This document shows, one piece after another, positions 46,829 through 58,464 of a stretch of DNA of 64,000 nt. Made by a program: the position numbers and the translations under genes. Numbering within the stretch: the first letter of the stretch is position 1; the number at the start of each line of letters is the position of its first letter. The stretch is taken from contig NC_049908.1 of assembly GCF_001411555.2 (NCBI RefSeq), positions 28,930,724 to 28,994,723 of the forward strand, given 5' to 3'. The notes beneath the pieces are model-generated. The model was not told the DNA's origin. It saw only the letters and a program-made list of their open reading frames with translations, and ran no database searches. Source of the stretch: Juglans regia (Eukaryota > Streptophyta > Magnoliopsida > Fagales > Juglandaceae).

Positions 46829-47609
46829 GGGATTGTAAAATACTCATATTATAGTAGATTTTCCTTTCAAATAACGCGTGGACGTATGCCCTGTGGCGAA
46901 TCACGTAAATCACGTAAATCTGTGTATCTTTGTCTTTATTTACATTTCATGTATTTATTTTCTATTCACGGCTATGGATGTATGTACTTGCACCGTACCA
47001 CTGCTCTGGACCGCCATCGTGGACTTTAGACCAAAACCTCAAGACCTGAACCACTATAGTGGGCTGGAAATGACTCTTTTTCCATTTTCGGCCTATTGTT
47101 CAATTTTTGGCATTGACAGTTGGCGTCGTTTGTGGGATCGACTTATTCTCTACACTGGAAGCTGGAGAATAATAATTTTCCAGCTTACAAAACTGTCCTC
47201 GAAGGAGCAAATAAATTTTCCCTTAGATAAGTATTCTCAACTTTTCACCTCTTATTTTTATTTCATTAGTAACATTGTTACAATAATTGGGCGAGTGTAC
47301 CTTTTCTCACCCATGCGGTTAAGAGCACTACACACTAAGTGCATGGTGCATAAAACACTTCAACTGCTAGCTTTTCACGTCCGAGAAGAAAGTTTACAAG
47401 CCTGGCAAGATTAAGCTTACTGTGCATTAAATGCAAAGTATTGTGGCATGCACAGTGCCTGTGCACTGTGCGTAGAATGCATGCACCCATTGTGCATGGC
47501 ATGCATAGTGCCAGCCGTGAGCCCACTGTTATTGCCAGCGGCCACCATGTGGATCGTCTACGCCTTTTGCCATCATTGTAGTGGTTCCCAACCACTACGA
47601 CCAAGTATG
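46829..47609. repeat. Block L, copy 3a
   Basis: LTR-end motif at about 46878, leader junction at about 47108-47142, TGCA-rich zone at 47425-47515. Cut off at about 47609, where a second L copy starts. Confidence 0.65.
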
Positions 47610-49290
47610 ACACGTGGACGTAGGCCTTGTGGCGAATCATGTAAATCTGTTTATATTCATCTCTATTTACATTTTCTGTATTTATTTTCTATTCACTACT
47701 ATGGTTGTACGTATGTCCACCGTACCACCGCTCCTGACCGCCATCATAGACTTTAGACCGCAACCTCAAGACCTGCACCACCTCAATGGGTCGGGAATGA
47801 CTTTTTCTCCCGTTTCGATCTATTGTGCGATTTTTGACATTAACAGTTGATGTCGTTTGTGAGATCGACTTATTCTCTACACCAGAAGTTAGAGAATTAT
47901 GATTTTCTAACTTATGAAACCTTCTCTGAATAAGCAAATAAATTTTCCCTTAGATAAGTATTCTCAGCTTTTCACCTCTTATTTTTATTTTATTAGTAAT
48001 ATTGTTACAGAAATTGGATGAGTGCACCTTTCCTCGCTCATGCAGTTAAGAGCACTGCACACTTAAGTGCATAGTGCAAAAAACACTTCAATGGCCAACT
48101 TTTCAAGCCCAAGAAGAAAGCTTCTCGGCCAAGCAAGATAAAAATTATTGTGCATTTAAGTGCACATAATTGTGGCATGCACAATGCATTTGCACTGTGC
48201 GTAGAACGCATGCACCTATTGTGCATGGCACCATGCACAGGGGCACTATGGGTGCACATTACTGTGCACCTAGGAGGCTCACGACGGCCAGTCGTGAGCT
48301 GGGCGTGGTGGCCCCCAGCGCCTTCTGCCATTGTCGTAGTGGTCCCCGACCACAACGGCCAAGCATACGGTGGTCCACAGCCACACATGTTGTGCACATA
48401 ATGTGCACCCAGGAGCTCACGACTGCAGGTCATGAGCCCATTATCTTGGTGGTCCATAGCCACGCACCCAGGAGCTTGCTGTGAGCTCGATGTTGCTACC
48501 GACAGTGAGTGGCAGGGCAACCACCGGCTACCACCAAGGCTACTAGTAGTTTTTGTGGCTGGCGAGGTGTTCCGTGGCCCCAATCCATTCCTCGACCACT
48601 GCTGGGCCACCCCTTACTCAACCATGCACGCGAGCAACCATCCTGCCATGCACAAAGGCAGTCAATCGCTAGCTCAGTCATAATGGGTTCCTTTGTCACA
48701 GGTCCCCTGACCCTTATGTTGCCCAGCCATGGAGAGTCCTTTGACCACATAGGTTCCTCAGTCAACAGGTCCCCCAGCCACACAGCTCTTTAACAATGGA
48801 GTTGCTCAACAACAAAGTTCCTCAACCTCGGATTTCCTTGACCACTTTCAAAACTACTTGGTCATGGATTCCTCGGCCACAATGTTGCCCAGCCACCACC
48901 TTTCCTTTACCACTAAGAGTTGCCTGACACGAGTAACTCGATCACCTCCCTCTTGGCGGCTATGGAAATGTTGCCATGACAGCATCATAAAGCCCAACCT
49001 ATCTGCATGGTGGCAAGAGTCTCGTGGTCAACCCGTGCACATTCCATGGCTCATACAACAGGCCATGTAACTCGTGTATTATGGAGCGGCATACAGATCT
49101 CAAACTTTTTGACCCTGGTGAGCAACGAACGTTTCTAGGTTGCAGAAGTTTCAATTTGTTCTGTCTCTTAATGGTGTGGAGTACAGGCTTGAGCCCTCTT
49201 ATGAGAACATATTACAGATTGAGATGCATCGCCCACGTGATCAAAGCTATAAAGTATCTTCTGATCGAGTTATGTGGTGCTCCATAGATT
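47610..49290. repeat. Block L, copy 3b (partial tandem duplication)
   Basis: Restarts at the LTR-end motif (GTGGACGTAGGCC at 47614) and runs through the leader junction (about 47838-47870), the TGCA zone (48140-48250) and the TTCCTCRGYCA-rich zone (48680-48900). It extends further than the other copies, to about 49290, into sequence I cannot classify. Confidence 0.6.
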
Positions 49291-49614
49291 TCTAAGAAAG
49301 ATTCGAACTCTTCAAAAAGTGCATCAGTCATTAGGAGACGCAATTCATGCAAATAAAGCAAAAAGGATAAAAAAAAATAAAAAATAAAAATAAAAAACAA
49401 CAACAATCGGCAATGAGCAATCTCAATCAAGAAAAAATTGGAAATGTCTAAATCACCCTGATTTGTCTCTCTCAAATTTTGTTATGTGAATTTCATTTTT
49501 ACTAACAAATTTAGTTTTTGAGGACTTTTCCCACCAAAACTTGTTGAGGTTCCACGGGAATCCTAGCGTCAGCACACTTCAAGAACAAACTTTGCTGGAA
49601 ATCACCAGCATGGT
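49291..49614. other. Short unclassified spacer
   Basis: AT-rich with an A-rich tract at 49360-49410. No gene seen. Confidence 0.35.
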
Positions 49615-50265
49615 GCGAGAACAAAGCCCCTCCTAGGCAACGCCCGGGTGCCTTAAATCTGTTTCCATAAGAATAAATAGTTTAGTATCATAGGCACCCC
49701 GGATCTTTATCATTTCCAAAGTATGGTAGCCTATGAGTCTCACATGCACAACTGGAACCTTTGCCATGTTCTAGCAAAACGATTCAATCTACAAATCTTA
49801 CACTTGTGATTTGGATTATTTATACTAATTGGTTTGGCTTTTTAGCGCAGTCGAGCATCTCCTTTAACAAAGTTGAGTCCCTTGACTCACCATGATCAAT
49901 GGCGATGACAATCCCTTAAATGTTTTGACCCTCGCACACAAATCTGAGACCCTTGACTAGCCGCGAGCAATGGGCGGTAACAATCCCTTGACTGCCCGAC
50001 CCTCGCATACTAAGTCGGGTCCCTTTTACTTGTCACGAACAATGGCGATAACAATCCCTTGACCCTTGACTCATCGCAAACTATGGCAGTGACAATCCCT
50101 TGACTACCCAACCCTCATGTACAAAGCCTGGTCCCTTGACTCGCCGCAAATTATGGGCGAAGTCAATTCCTTGACTGCCCAACCCTCACGTACAAAGCCA
50201 AGTCCCTTAACTCGCCACGAACAACAAGCAGTGACGGTCTCTTGACTTCCCAACCCTCATGCAAA
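49615..50265. repeat. 71-bp tandem array block, copy 2
   Basis: The same leader as 23260-23509 (CCCGGGTGCCTTAAATCTG), then degenerate units with paired CCCTTGACT motifs from about 49874 to 50265. Units are more diverged and one is shortened. Confidence 0.8.
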
Positions 50266-50287
50266 TGAAAATTCAAGCTACATGGTC

Positions 50288-50460
50288 GCACCTAGCGTAG
50301 TCGAGTACATCTCTCGCCTAGCTTTCCAAGCCAAGCTTCGCGCTTGCACCTAGTGCGGTCTAGTACATTCCCTCCAGCTCTCCAAGCTGAGCTTCACACT
50401 TACACCTAGCGCAGCCAAAAAAATCTCCCACCTAGCTCTCCAAGCCAAGCTTCACGCTTG
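50288..50460. repeat. Tandem repeat, about 58-bp unit, three copies
   Basis: Units start at about 50288, 50346 and 50402. Each has CACCTAGYGYRG, CTCTCCAAGC and AGCTTCRCRCTT. It continues directly from the 71-bp array, so both belong to the same element. Confidence 0.75.
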
Positions 50461-51943
50461 GAAATTTTCATCGCATAATACAAACAAACAAAAATCTAGG
50501 GACTAGTTCTCGTGTTTGTTCTGCAGGAAATCTCTATCACAATTTGACTAGAAGATTCTTGAGGTCTTCTTGTTAAGCAAGCCAACCTTAAGAATCGCGG
50601 ACATCTGTTAGGAGGAAAAATTCCCTTGGTTCATATGGCATCCCAGGCCCAACTCAAAAGGCCATCATCAAGAAGTAAAGAACAGACAAATAGGGGAAAA
50701 GGAAAAGGAGAAGGAAGTGTCAGATGGAAAAGAGGGAGGTGACAAGAAAGAGAGGAAAAAAAAAAAGGTAAGACACTCAATAACTCCAGGCGAAAAGAAA
50801 GGGATAAAGCGATATAAAGCTGGCTTTTCACCAACCACTAGTAGAGGCCACAATAAAAGGGATTGAAAGCTGAAGAGGGGGGGGAGAGAGCAACTATTAC
50901 AAGAACATAGAGCATCATCTTCAATCGGATGACGAGAGTTCCAAAGAATGGATCTTCTCTAGAAAAGAGGTCTTTGACCTCTATTGTACAGAGAGAAATG
51001 AGAGACAATGAGAGATTGTAAAATTAGCCCCTTTATCAAGGAAATTTTTTCTTTTTTTCTTTTTGATCTCTCCCCGTCATTGCTTTCTTAAGACTAGATC
51101 AATAACAAAAGCATAAGAGATAGAAAACTCACACATTCCAACTCACACAACAACCTTATCTTGCTTCCAACTTCAATATTCTCTCTATCTTGGTCCTTTC
51201 GGCAGAAAAGATGTTAGGGGTATTTATAAGAAAATGCCATTGGGCATTTATCGGAATAAAAGACGTTGATGTTCGTAAACAACCTCCTAGGCACACTTGG
51301 ATTCCGCAGCTCCATATTTGCTTATTCGGGCTGTGTTTGGTAAGTGAAGTAATCTCATATTACTTCATTATTATTCATTACTATTTATAAATATACAAAA
51401 TTATTCTCTACTTTTGATCTTGTTCCACTGCATAAAAAGATGGTCACCTAAAAAGAATGGTGTTTTGGGAATTTTTTTGGGGTTATTTTTCGACAAGCTT
51501 GTCAATGCTTCTAGGGTATTTTTTTCCGACGTTCTTTTTCGACAAGCTTATTGCTGCACGATGCTTTCCAACCATCTATTGCTGCTTATTCTGAAACAAA
51601 ATTTTAAAATTAAGTTCGCATGGTACAAAACATTCGATCTATGAAAGCGCAATCTCATATGTTGTCACATCCATGCATCTGGAGTACAGTTATTAGTTGT
51701 GAGTTTTCTTTTTCTTTAATTGGGATTTGGCCTTCTAATTTTGATCCTCCATGGCCACATACAACCCATCATTGGTCATAGCTCCATGTTTGATGCTCTA
51801 TTTTTCATATTCTCAATACCATTTTCACCATCTCATCGATGATTAATTTATAATGAATATGAAGGCTATAGATGAATATAAAGGCTATACTCAAATTTTA
51901 AATTCAAAATTTCAAATTTCTTCATCCTGACTTTAAAGGGATG
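50461..51943. other. Probable LTR-element internal/LTR sequence, then AT-rich spacer
   Basis: 50461-51300 has no coding sequence but resembles the terminal part of the element that carries the tandem arrays. 51730-51830 repeats the 130-bp segment found at about 46017-46110. No gene recognised. Confidence 0.35.
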
Positions 51944-52245
51944 TGTTGGAATATTATGTTAGAATATCAACATACTTAGATGATATTCATAATATTCTAG
52001 TAAGTATGGTAATATGAATTATTCTTTATCATATTTAGCTTATTATATAAATCAATCAGAATCAATTAATAATATTGATTGATTGTATTTCTATTATTTT
52101 TCTAACCTCATTCTCCTATAAATAGTAACATATGTTATGTATTCAAATACTAGAGGACAATAAAGATGTAGGCCTCAAAATCATTCTCATTATCTCTCTC
52201 TCTTCTCTTTTCTATATTTTATTTTATTTTAATTTATTTTTTACA
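51944..52245 (+). repeat. Possible solo LTR, about 300 bp
   Basis: Starts TGTTGGAATATTATG and ends TTTACA, with a TATA-type CTCCTATAAATAG at about 52110 inside. Matching 5-bp target duplications were not found, so the assignment is tentative. Confidence 0.45.
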
Positions 52246-52374
52246 ATTTTGATATGGCCTCTATGTAACCTGTACATTATGAAAGATGAAGAGCATGAGG
52301 GTCATTTTTTTTATTATTCTTTTTTAATTTTTATGTCCGAAGGTCATAGATATTTGGCAAAGTAAAACGATGGT

Positions 52375-52975
52375 TTGAGGGTTTCTGAAGTAGATGGGGG
52401 CAGGTGTAGGAGTTGCTTTCTTCCCAGATTTTGCCTCTCTCAGCTCACTCACTCCCGACGATTTCTTTCTCTACTCTCGGCCTCTATGATTTTTTCTTCC
52501 GACCACCGTCAACCATTCGTTGTCACTGGGACCATTTCGCTGCCGTCTGGAATTTGGAAAAAATTGTTGAAGTCCATGCCCTGAGCAGTCATTGTTGACT
52601 GCTCAGCGCTTAACCCTCAACCCCCAGCGCCCAACCACCTAATGAATGCAACAATAAATGCATTCATACGTGAAGTAATGCGCCTATAAATTAAAGCTTC
52701 AGACGAGAGCATCATACACCCAAAGAAGAAAAGAAAAGAGAGAGAGCCGAGAGAGCTCTGAGAGAAAAGAAGAGAGTTGAGTTGAGTAGAGTGTGATCCT
52801 CCTCCTCTGTAATATTTTCTTGTGTGCCACTATTTATTAGTGAAGCTCTTTTCTGTGGATGTAGGCAGTTGCCGAATCATGTTAAATTCTTGGTGTCACT
52901 GAGTGCATGAGTGTACTCTTTTATTACCGCTTTTATCCCTTCCGCTGTGTTGATTTCCCCAACAAAAATGATAAG
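52375..52975 (+). repeat. LTR fragment
   Basis: Contains CCTATAAATTAAAGC (about 52681), an AG-rich leader, and the Copia-type LTR-end phrase GATGTAGGCAGTTGCCGAATC (about 52858). Followed by ATGATAAGAGCTTGATATC-like sequence. No internal region remains. Confidence 0.5.
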
Positions 52976-53480
52976 AGCTTGATATCATATGCATGCATGT
53001 ATAAGATTAATTCCATCACAATTAATCTTGCACAGGCCACCATATGTATCTGCTACTTGCTTGAAATGGAAGAACAAAAAGTAATTCCAGACGATCTTTG
53101 TGACTATGTTTAACTGCCTCGGCCACCATCCCCACATATGAAATAACTTAGTTAACTGCTCAATAAACTGATCTCTTAATTCCTTCACTTCCCATTTCGC
53201 TAGCTAGCTAGCTCCATTACTTGGGCGTATTGGATCAGAGGAATTACGTACAGATCATCCATGGCTTTAATTCCTACTGCAACAAAATTAGTACTCTGTC
53301 TATCATGTCATAATTTTTACCACAAGATCTCGTATCGCTTTGGTTGCTATAACTGCATCGTCATTTTAGTTCCAAGTTGGTGGTGAGAGAAGTTCGGTGA
53401 TGACTATTGGAACACATTATCAAAAAGAAACTAATTCAAAGGGTTCCTTTGAATTGGATGTGTTCCTTTATCTGATTTGA

Positions 53481-53529
53481 TTTATCTTTATCTGATTGGT
53501 TGATGACTACACAATCAGATAAAGATAAA
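53481..53529. repeat. Perfect 18-bp inverted repeat
   Basis: TTTATCTTTATCTGATTG at 53481-53498 pairs with its exact complement at 53512-53529 across 13 nt. Further short RATAAATCAAATCAG repeats surround it. Probably a small DNA transposon core. Confidence 0.85.
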
Positions 53530-54050
53530 GTTCAACAATCATGTGAAGGTAACGCTCAACAACAATTAGATGAAGATAAATCAAATCAGAGGAGTAAAAG
53601 ATAACGTCTTGTCTCGTTTGAATATTTGAAAAATCAGTGTATATAACTTATAATGTAAATAAAAGATTATGTACAAGTTTACTCTATAAATAAAAATCCA
53701 TCGTCCAACAAATTGTGTGAGACAGTTACATTGAAATCAATGTGAAAATATTTTTCTTATAATGACAAAAGGTTACACCAATGACCGCACCATTAAAAGC
53801 GTGAAATTTCAACCTTTTGGTTTTTTTTTTGATGTCTCAAGTAGTGTGGAAGGTGGTATAGAGAAGCATTAATTGGTACAGGTGCTTTTGCAAAAAAATT
53901 AGGTTTGAATACCACCATAAGGCTGAGCTAGCTCTAGCTGGACTCCAACAAAAGAAAGAGTAGGTGGCTGGTGCTGGGTTGTCTTGATGCCGTGTTTTGC
54001 GGGCATGAGCAATAACATTTGACTAGGTCTTGATAGGTGTTACTTGGAGT
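53530..54050. other. Spacer without recognised features
   Basis: Mixed-composition DNA; no gene, RNA or clear repeat boundary seen. Confidence 0.35.
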
Positions 54051-54059
54051 TCCAATAAT

Positions 54060-54610
54060 GTTCCGGTGCGGCTATACGGTAGAAATGCGTACATTCATAA
54101 CAATCGATAGAAAATAAGTGTAAAGAAAGTAAAGAGAGATGGACGTCAAGATTTACGTGATTCGGCAACAGGCTTACGTCCACGGGGGTTTAGGGAGGAG
54201 AGTCTCCACTATATAATATATTTGTTTACAGTCACTTAAGGTTCCTCATATCTCATTGTACAGAGAAAGTTAGAGCTCTTCTTGTTAGGACACTTTCTTC
54301 CTCTAGAGGTTGCTGAAGAAGAATATGATTTGATTGAGGGAGAATCTGAGTTGGTGTCTTTAAAAGTCCTCTGGCTGAAGGATTTTTATACATTTCCCTG
54401 TTACGTGCATCAATTTGTAGTATTGGGACCTGACCTATTTACATGTGTCAGCTTCGCTTCACTTACTACCTTTCCTTTGTCATGCTAGTCCCTGCCACCT
54501 TTCTGCTCTATGTCCTTTCTTGTCTCCCACTCTTATCCCTTTATCTTGTCCTCTAGTACTGGCCTAATGGGCTAGGCCCAATTATGGATTATGGTATTTT
54601 ATCCCTCCAC
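54060..54610 (-). repeat. Reverse-oriented LTR fragment
   Basis: On the minus strand it reads GTGGACGTAAGCCTGTTGCCG then AATCACGTAAATC (around 54180-54150), the Copia-type LTR-end phrase. No internal region is attached. Confidence 0.5.
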
Positions 54611-54954
54611 AGGTTGGTGACGGGACTCAATAGCATCAACAATATTTTTCTCCTTTTTTTTTGTTTTTTTCTTCTTGAAAGTGATGTAAGCTGCGTATTG
54701 GGGGAGATGATAAATATGGATGTGTTAATTGGTTTGATTTGATTTGAGCCATTGATAGCTAATTTTTGTATTTTTTTTTTTCCATCATGATTCAAGACAT
54801 GAGTTTCTAATTTATCAAGTCAGGGAGAAAGGTTGTGCTTGTTGCTCTATTTTATAGTATCTTGAATAGTGGTGAAATGTATGTAAAATATAATAATTAA
54901 ATAATAAATAATAGTAAAGTATTTTTAAAATATCTCAGTACCCAAACTAGGTAA

Positions 54955-55164
54955 AATGGTTGTTTGAAAATAATTTTCATCTTATTATATTTCATCTCAT
55001 CCTATCTTATTTTATTTCAAAACATTATTCAAACATAAATACAGTATTTTAACTTTTCCAAATTTTTAAATAAAGAAAAAACAATTCAACATTTTTAAAT
55101 TTTAAAATAAAAATTATCTTCTAAATTAGAAAAATATAATAAAATAATAATAATAATAATAATA
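54955..55164. repeat. MITE-like tract and (TAA)n at the start of unit 4
   Basis: A reverse half copy of the 22901 MITE family, followed by about eight TAA units (55141-55164). Equivalent to 24045-24180 in unit 1. Confidence 0.55.
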
Positions 55165-55808
55165 ATTTACCGCTCGTCCTTACCACTTCATATGGCCATG
55201 CCACGTGTTGAAGTGATTAAGAGAGAGAGAAGGAAAAAAAAAAAAAAAAAAAGAAGCTAGAGAAATAGAATCCTCATCCCCGTGATACCGAAACCAAACA
55301 CTCCGTCCAAACCAATCCACTCCTGTAGCCATTGCTGCTGGTGAACTTGGAATCACTCTAAGATCATGCAAATGGCTTAATGCGGCGAAAAAAAGTGTTC
55401 GTAGTTTACTTGTCGGGTGCTATTGTTTCAGTACTCCCTTGTTTCATCTGTCAAATACCCCATCGCGCTCCAACATCAGCTTTCTTGTCTGAGTTTTGCT
55501 CCCAAGCTTCAGCCTCCTGATCTTATACTTGATTTTGGGTTCTCCATTTTACTAAGTCAATGCCTCTCGGCCTCAAAAAAGAGATCGGGCTCTCTCATGT
55601 CAAACTTTTAAATTGGAGCTTTTCTAATGGTCCCAACGTGTTTGATGGCTCAACCTTTAAAGCTTGATGTTAAATCTATAAGCTTGCGGAAATTTTCAAG
55701 GGTGGCTTGTAATCTAGATCTGGATTTTATTGGGTTTCCACCACTGCCTTTTTCGTGTTGAGAGGCATATAATTTGGAGATTACAGTGGTGTTATTGTTG
55801 GTCACTTT
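55165..55808. repeat. Block T, copy 4 (unit 4)
   Basis: Matches block T from TACCGCTCGTCC through GTTATTGTTGGTCACTTTTGG, then jumps directly to GGAATGGATAA, which in unit 1 lies 1.8 kb downstream (about 26550). The unit-1 insert at 25080-26215 is absent here. Confidence 0.75.
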
Positions 55809-56089
55809 TGGAATGGATAATTATAGATTTATTATTTGTTATTATTTATTTATTATTATTATTAGTATTATTATTTTATTTAATGATTAGGAAAGTAATT
55901 ATTAGTAAAATTATATATATATTTTTTTAATAACTAAAAATATTTAAAAAATATTTAAAAATAAAAATAAAAATTCAAATGTAAAAAAATTGATATGAAT
56001 GTAGTAAAGCATGTAATTGTCCCGAACTCTGAACTGCCTCTCAAAGTCTGAAATGATTAAAACCAGATCTACCTCTCAAAGTCTGAAGA

Positions 56090-57168
56090 AGAGCTTGTAT
56101 GGCCTGAAACAAGCTCCTATGCAATGGTACAAGAAATTTGACAGTTTCATGTGCAGTGCCGAGTACATCAGATGTTAGGTAGATCACTGCTGCTATGTCA
56201 GGCAGTTTGACAATTCTTACATTATTTTTTTGTTGTATGTTGATGACATGCTTATTGCAGGGGCTAGTATTGAAGATCAATAATCTGAAGAAGCAGATGT
56301 CAGAGTATTTTGCAATGAAGGATTTGGAAGCTACAAAACAAATCATTCGCATGAGAATTGTCAGAGACAGAGTCAGAGGCACGTTGAGACTCTCACAAGC
56401 TGAGTATGTGCGAAAGGTACTCAACAAGTTTAATATGGACAAGGCCAAGACAGTTGGCACACCCTTGGGTAGTCACTTCAGACTTAGCAAGGATTAGTCA
56501 CCAAAGTCAGAAGAGGAACAAGACAATATGAGTAAGGTCCCTTATGCCTCAGCTATTGGTTCACTTATGTATGCTATGGTCTGCACTAGACCAGATATTG
56601 CCCATGCTGTGGGAGTTGTGAGTAGATACATGAGTAATCCTGAAAAACAACATTGGGAAGCAGTGAAGTGGATTTTGAGGTACCTAAAGGGCTCCTCAGA
56701 AACGTGCTTATGTTTCTCAAGAGAGGGCTTAGAGGTGCATGGCTATGTTGATGCTGATTTAGCTTGAGACACTGATAGCAGAAAAAGTACCACAGGGTTT
56801 GTTTATACTTTGGGTGGTACTGCAGTTTCATGGGGTTCTAATTTACAGAAGATAATTTCTTTATCTACTACAGAAGCTGAGTATATTGCAGTTTCAGAAG
56901 CTGCAAAGGAGATGGTTTGGATACAGGGCTTCTTGGAGGAATTGGGTAAGAAGAATCAGAAGAGCACTCTTTACAGTGACAGTAGAAGTGCCAAATTCAT
57001 TGCCAATAATCCAGTATTTCATTCCAGAACTAAGCACATTCAAATCAGGTATCACTTTATACGATCATTGTTAGATGATGGACAGTTGCTACTTGAGAAA
57101 ATTTGTGGAAGTAAGAACCCTGCTGATATGTTGACAAAGGGTGTTACACTTGAGAAACTGAAGTTGTG
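56090..57168 (+). pseudogene. Copia reverse transcriptase / RNase H fragment
   Basis: Begins abruptly at about 56090 inside pol (GLKQAPMQWYKKF). It includes the YVDD catalytic motif (about 56235-56250), the connection region (ASAIGSLMYAMVCTRPDIA) and RNase H (SRKSTTGFVYTLGG, ISLSTTEAEYIA, NPADMLTKG), ending at the stop near 57168. Three stops interrupt it: about 56177 (TAG), about 56495 (TAG) and about 56765 (TGA). The first two are where related proteins have Gln. Gag, protease, integrase and the 5' LTR are missing. Confidence 0.88.
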
Positions 57169-57286
57169 AACAACTTCAGTTGGTCTTCTAGCATGAAGAC
57201 ATGAGCAGTGAGTTGCAGAGGTGGAGGATATCATGTTTGAGACAGATGGCGATACTGTGGGTGTAGTAGTCTCCAAGTGGGAGAAT

Positions 57287-57797
57287 TGTTGAGAATTTGA
57301 AGTCTGGTTACATCGCTCGAGCGAAGCATCTAGCCGCTTGAGCGAACACAAGTCAGAGAGTTTACTCAAAGGTAGCTCGACAGACCACTCGAGCAAAAGC
57401 CAAGTCTGAGAGTTCGCTCGACACCGCACGACACATGGCTCGAGCGAACACAAGTCAAAGAGTTCGCTCGAAGAGCCTCTCGTCACATGGCTCGAGCAGT
57501 TGTGGGAAGTAGGTTCGCTCGATGCGGGCTCGACACACCGCTTGAGCGAACTTCACTAATTCTGTTTTGATTTAGGTTTCCGCCGCATGTCATATAAAAG
57601 GGTTTTTTGTTTTTGGCTTGCACTGTGTAGCGTGAACAGTAGCCGTCCTATACATTGTAGTGTGATTCCTCAAGAAATTAAAATCCTCTATAGCTCCCGT
57701 GGACGTAGGCAATTTGCCGAACGAAGTAAATACTATGTCGTGTGTGATTGCTTGTTTTATCGTATTTAAATTTACTTTATTGTCATCATTTTTCACA
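57287..57797 (+). repeat. Copia 3' LTR with CTCGAG-rich palindromes
   Basis: A polypurine tract (CAAGTGGGAGAAT, 57274-57286) precedes the LTR start TGTTGAGAATTTG. The LTR ends about 57797 (TTTTTCACA). Between 57300 and 57560 it holds about ten GCTCGAGCGA-like palindromes separated by ACACAAGTCARAGAG. The usual LTR-end phrase GTGGACGTAGGCAATTTGCCG is near 57700. Confidence 0.75.
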
Positions 57798-58464
57798 ATA
57801 AAATCTATGTGAGTGGAAGAATTTTCAGAAGATGATAAATATACTTGACATTGATACTTTTTTCAAATAAACGAAAGCAATTTCTCTAGAGATTCACATG
57901 AAAATGAATCTATTAATGACGTTATCTTACATGCATCCACAATAAACAAGAGATTGAAGGTATTCTGTTCAAGTGGAAAGGTGGCGATTGCGTCTCAAAT
58001 AAGTTGTAACAGAGCAAGCGTTCAGCAAGCACACAACAAATTCCAGTTTAATAAATTGGCTACGTATCTTTTCCTTTTTCTGTTAGAACTTCTCTATTTT
58101 TTGTTTTTCCACCCTTTCCTTCAGATAAGAAATTAAATGGAAATAAATCTCTCAGCTAAAAACGATCAGAGTTTCTACATACGTCACATCTGATGGCATT
58201 TTACATTTATCAAAATGTTATATGACTGGAAGTATGATTCATGGAAGTCATAATTGAAATTTGAAACACAAAAGCCTTAAATTCCAGCTAGAACACAAAA
58301 GTCTGGGTTTCGCATTTAATACATGTACCAACTACGTACCAACATTCACATTGAAGTCAAAATTAAAGTGAAATCGGTTAAGAATTTGATAATTTTTTCC
58401 CAAGTATCTTAAAGAGAAGCCTCCACAAACACAAGAACATAAGCCAACAAGAGAGATAAAGAGT
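57798..58464 (+). promoter_or_regulatory. Promoter and 5' leader of LRR-RLK unit 4
   Basis: The sequence from 57810 matches the unit-3 upstream region without its LTR-like insert. The Copia LTR now lies 670 bp upstream of the start codon. The last 60 nt (GCCTCCACAAACACAAG..., GAGATAAAGAGT) are nearly identical in units 1, 3 and 4. No single TATA box is assigned. Confidence 0.5.
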
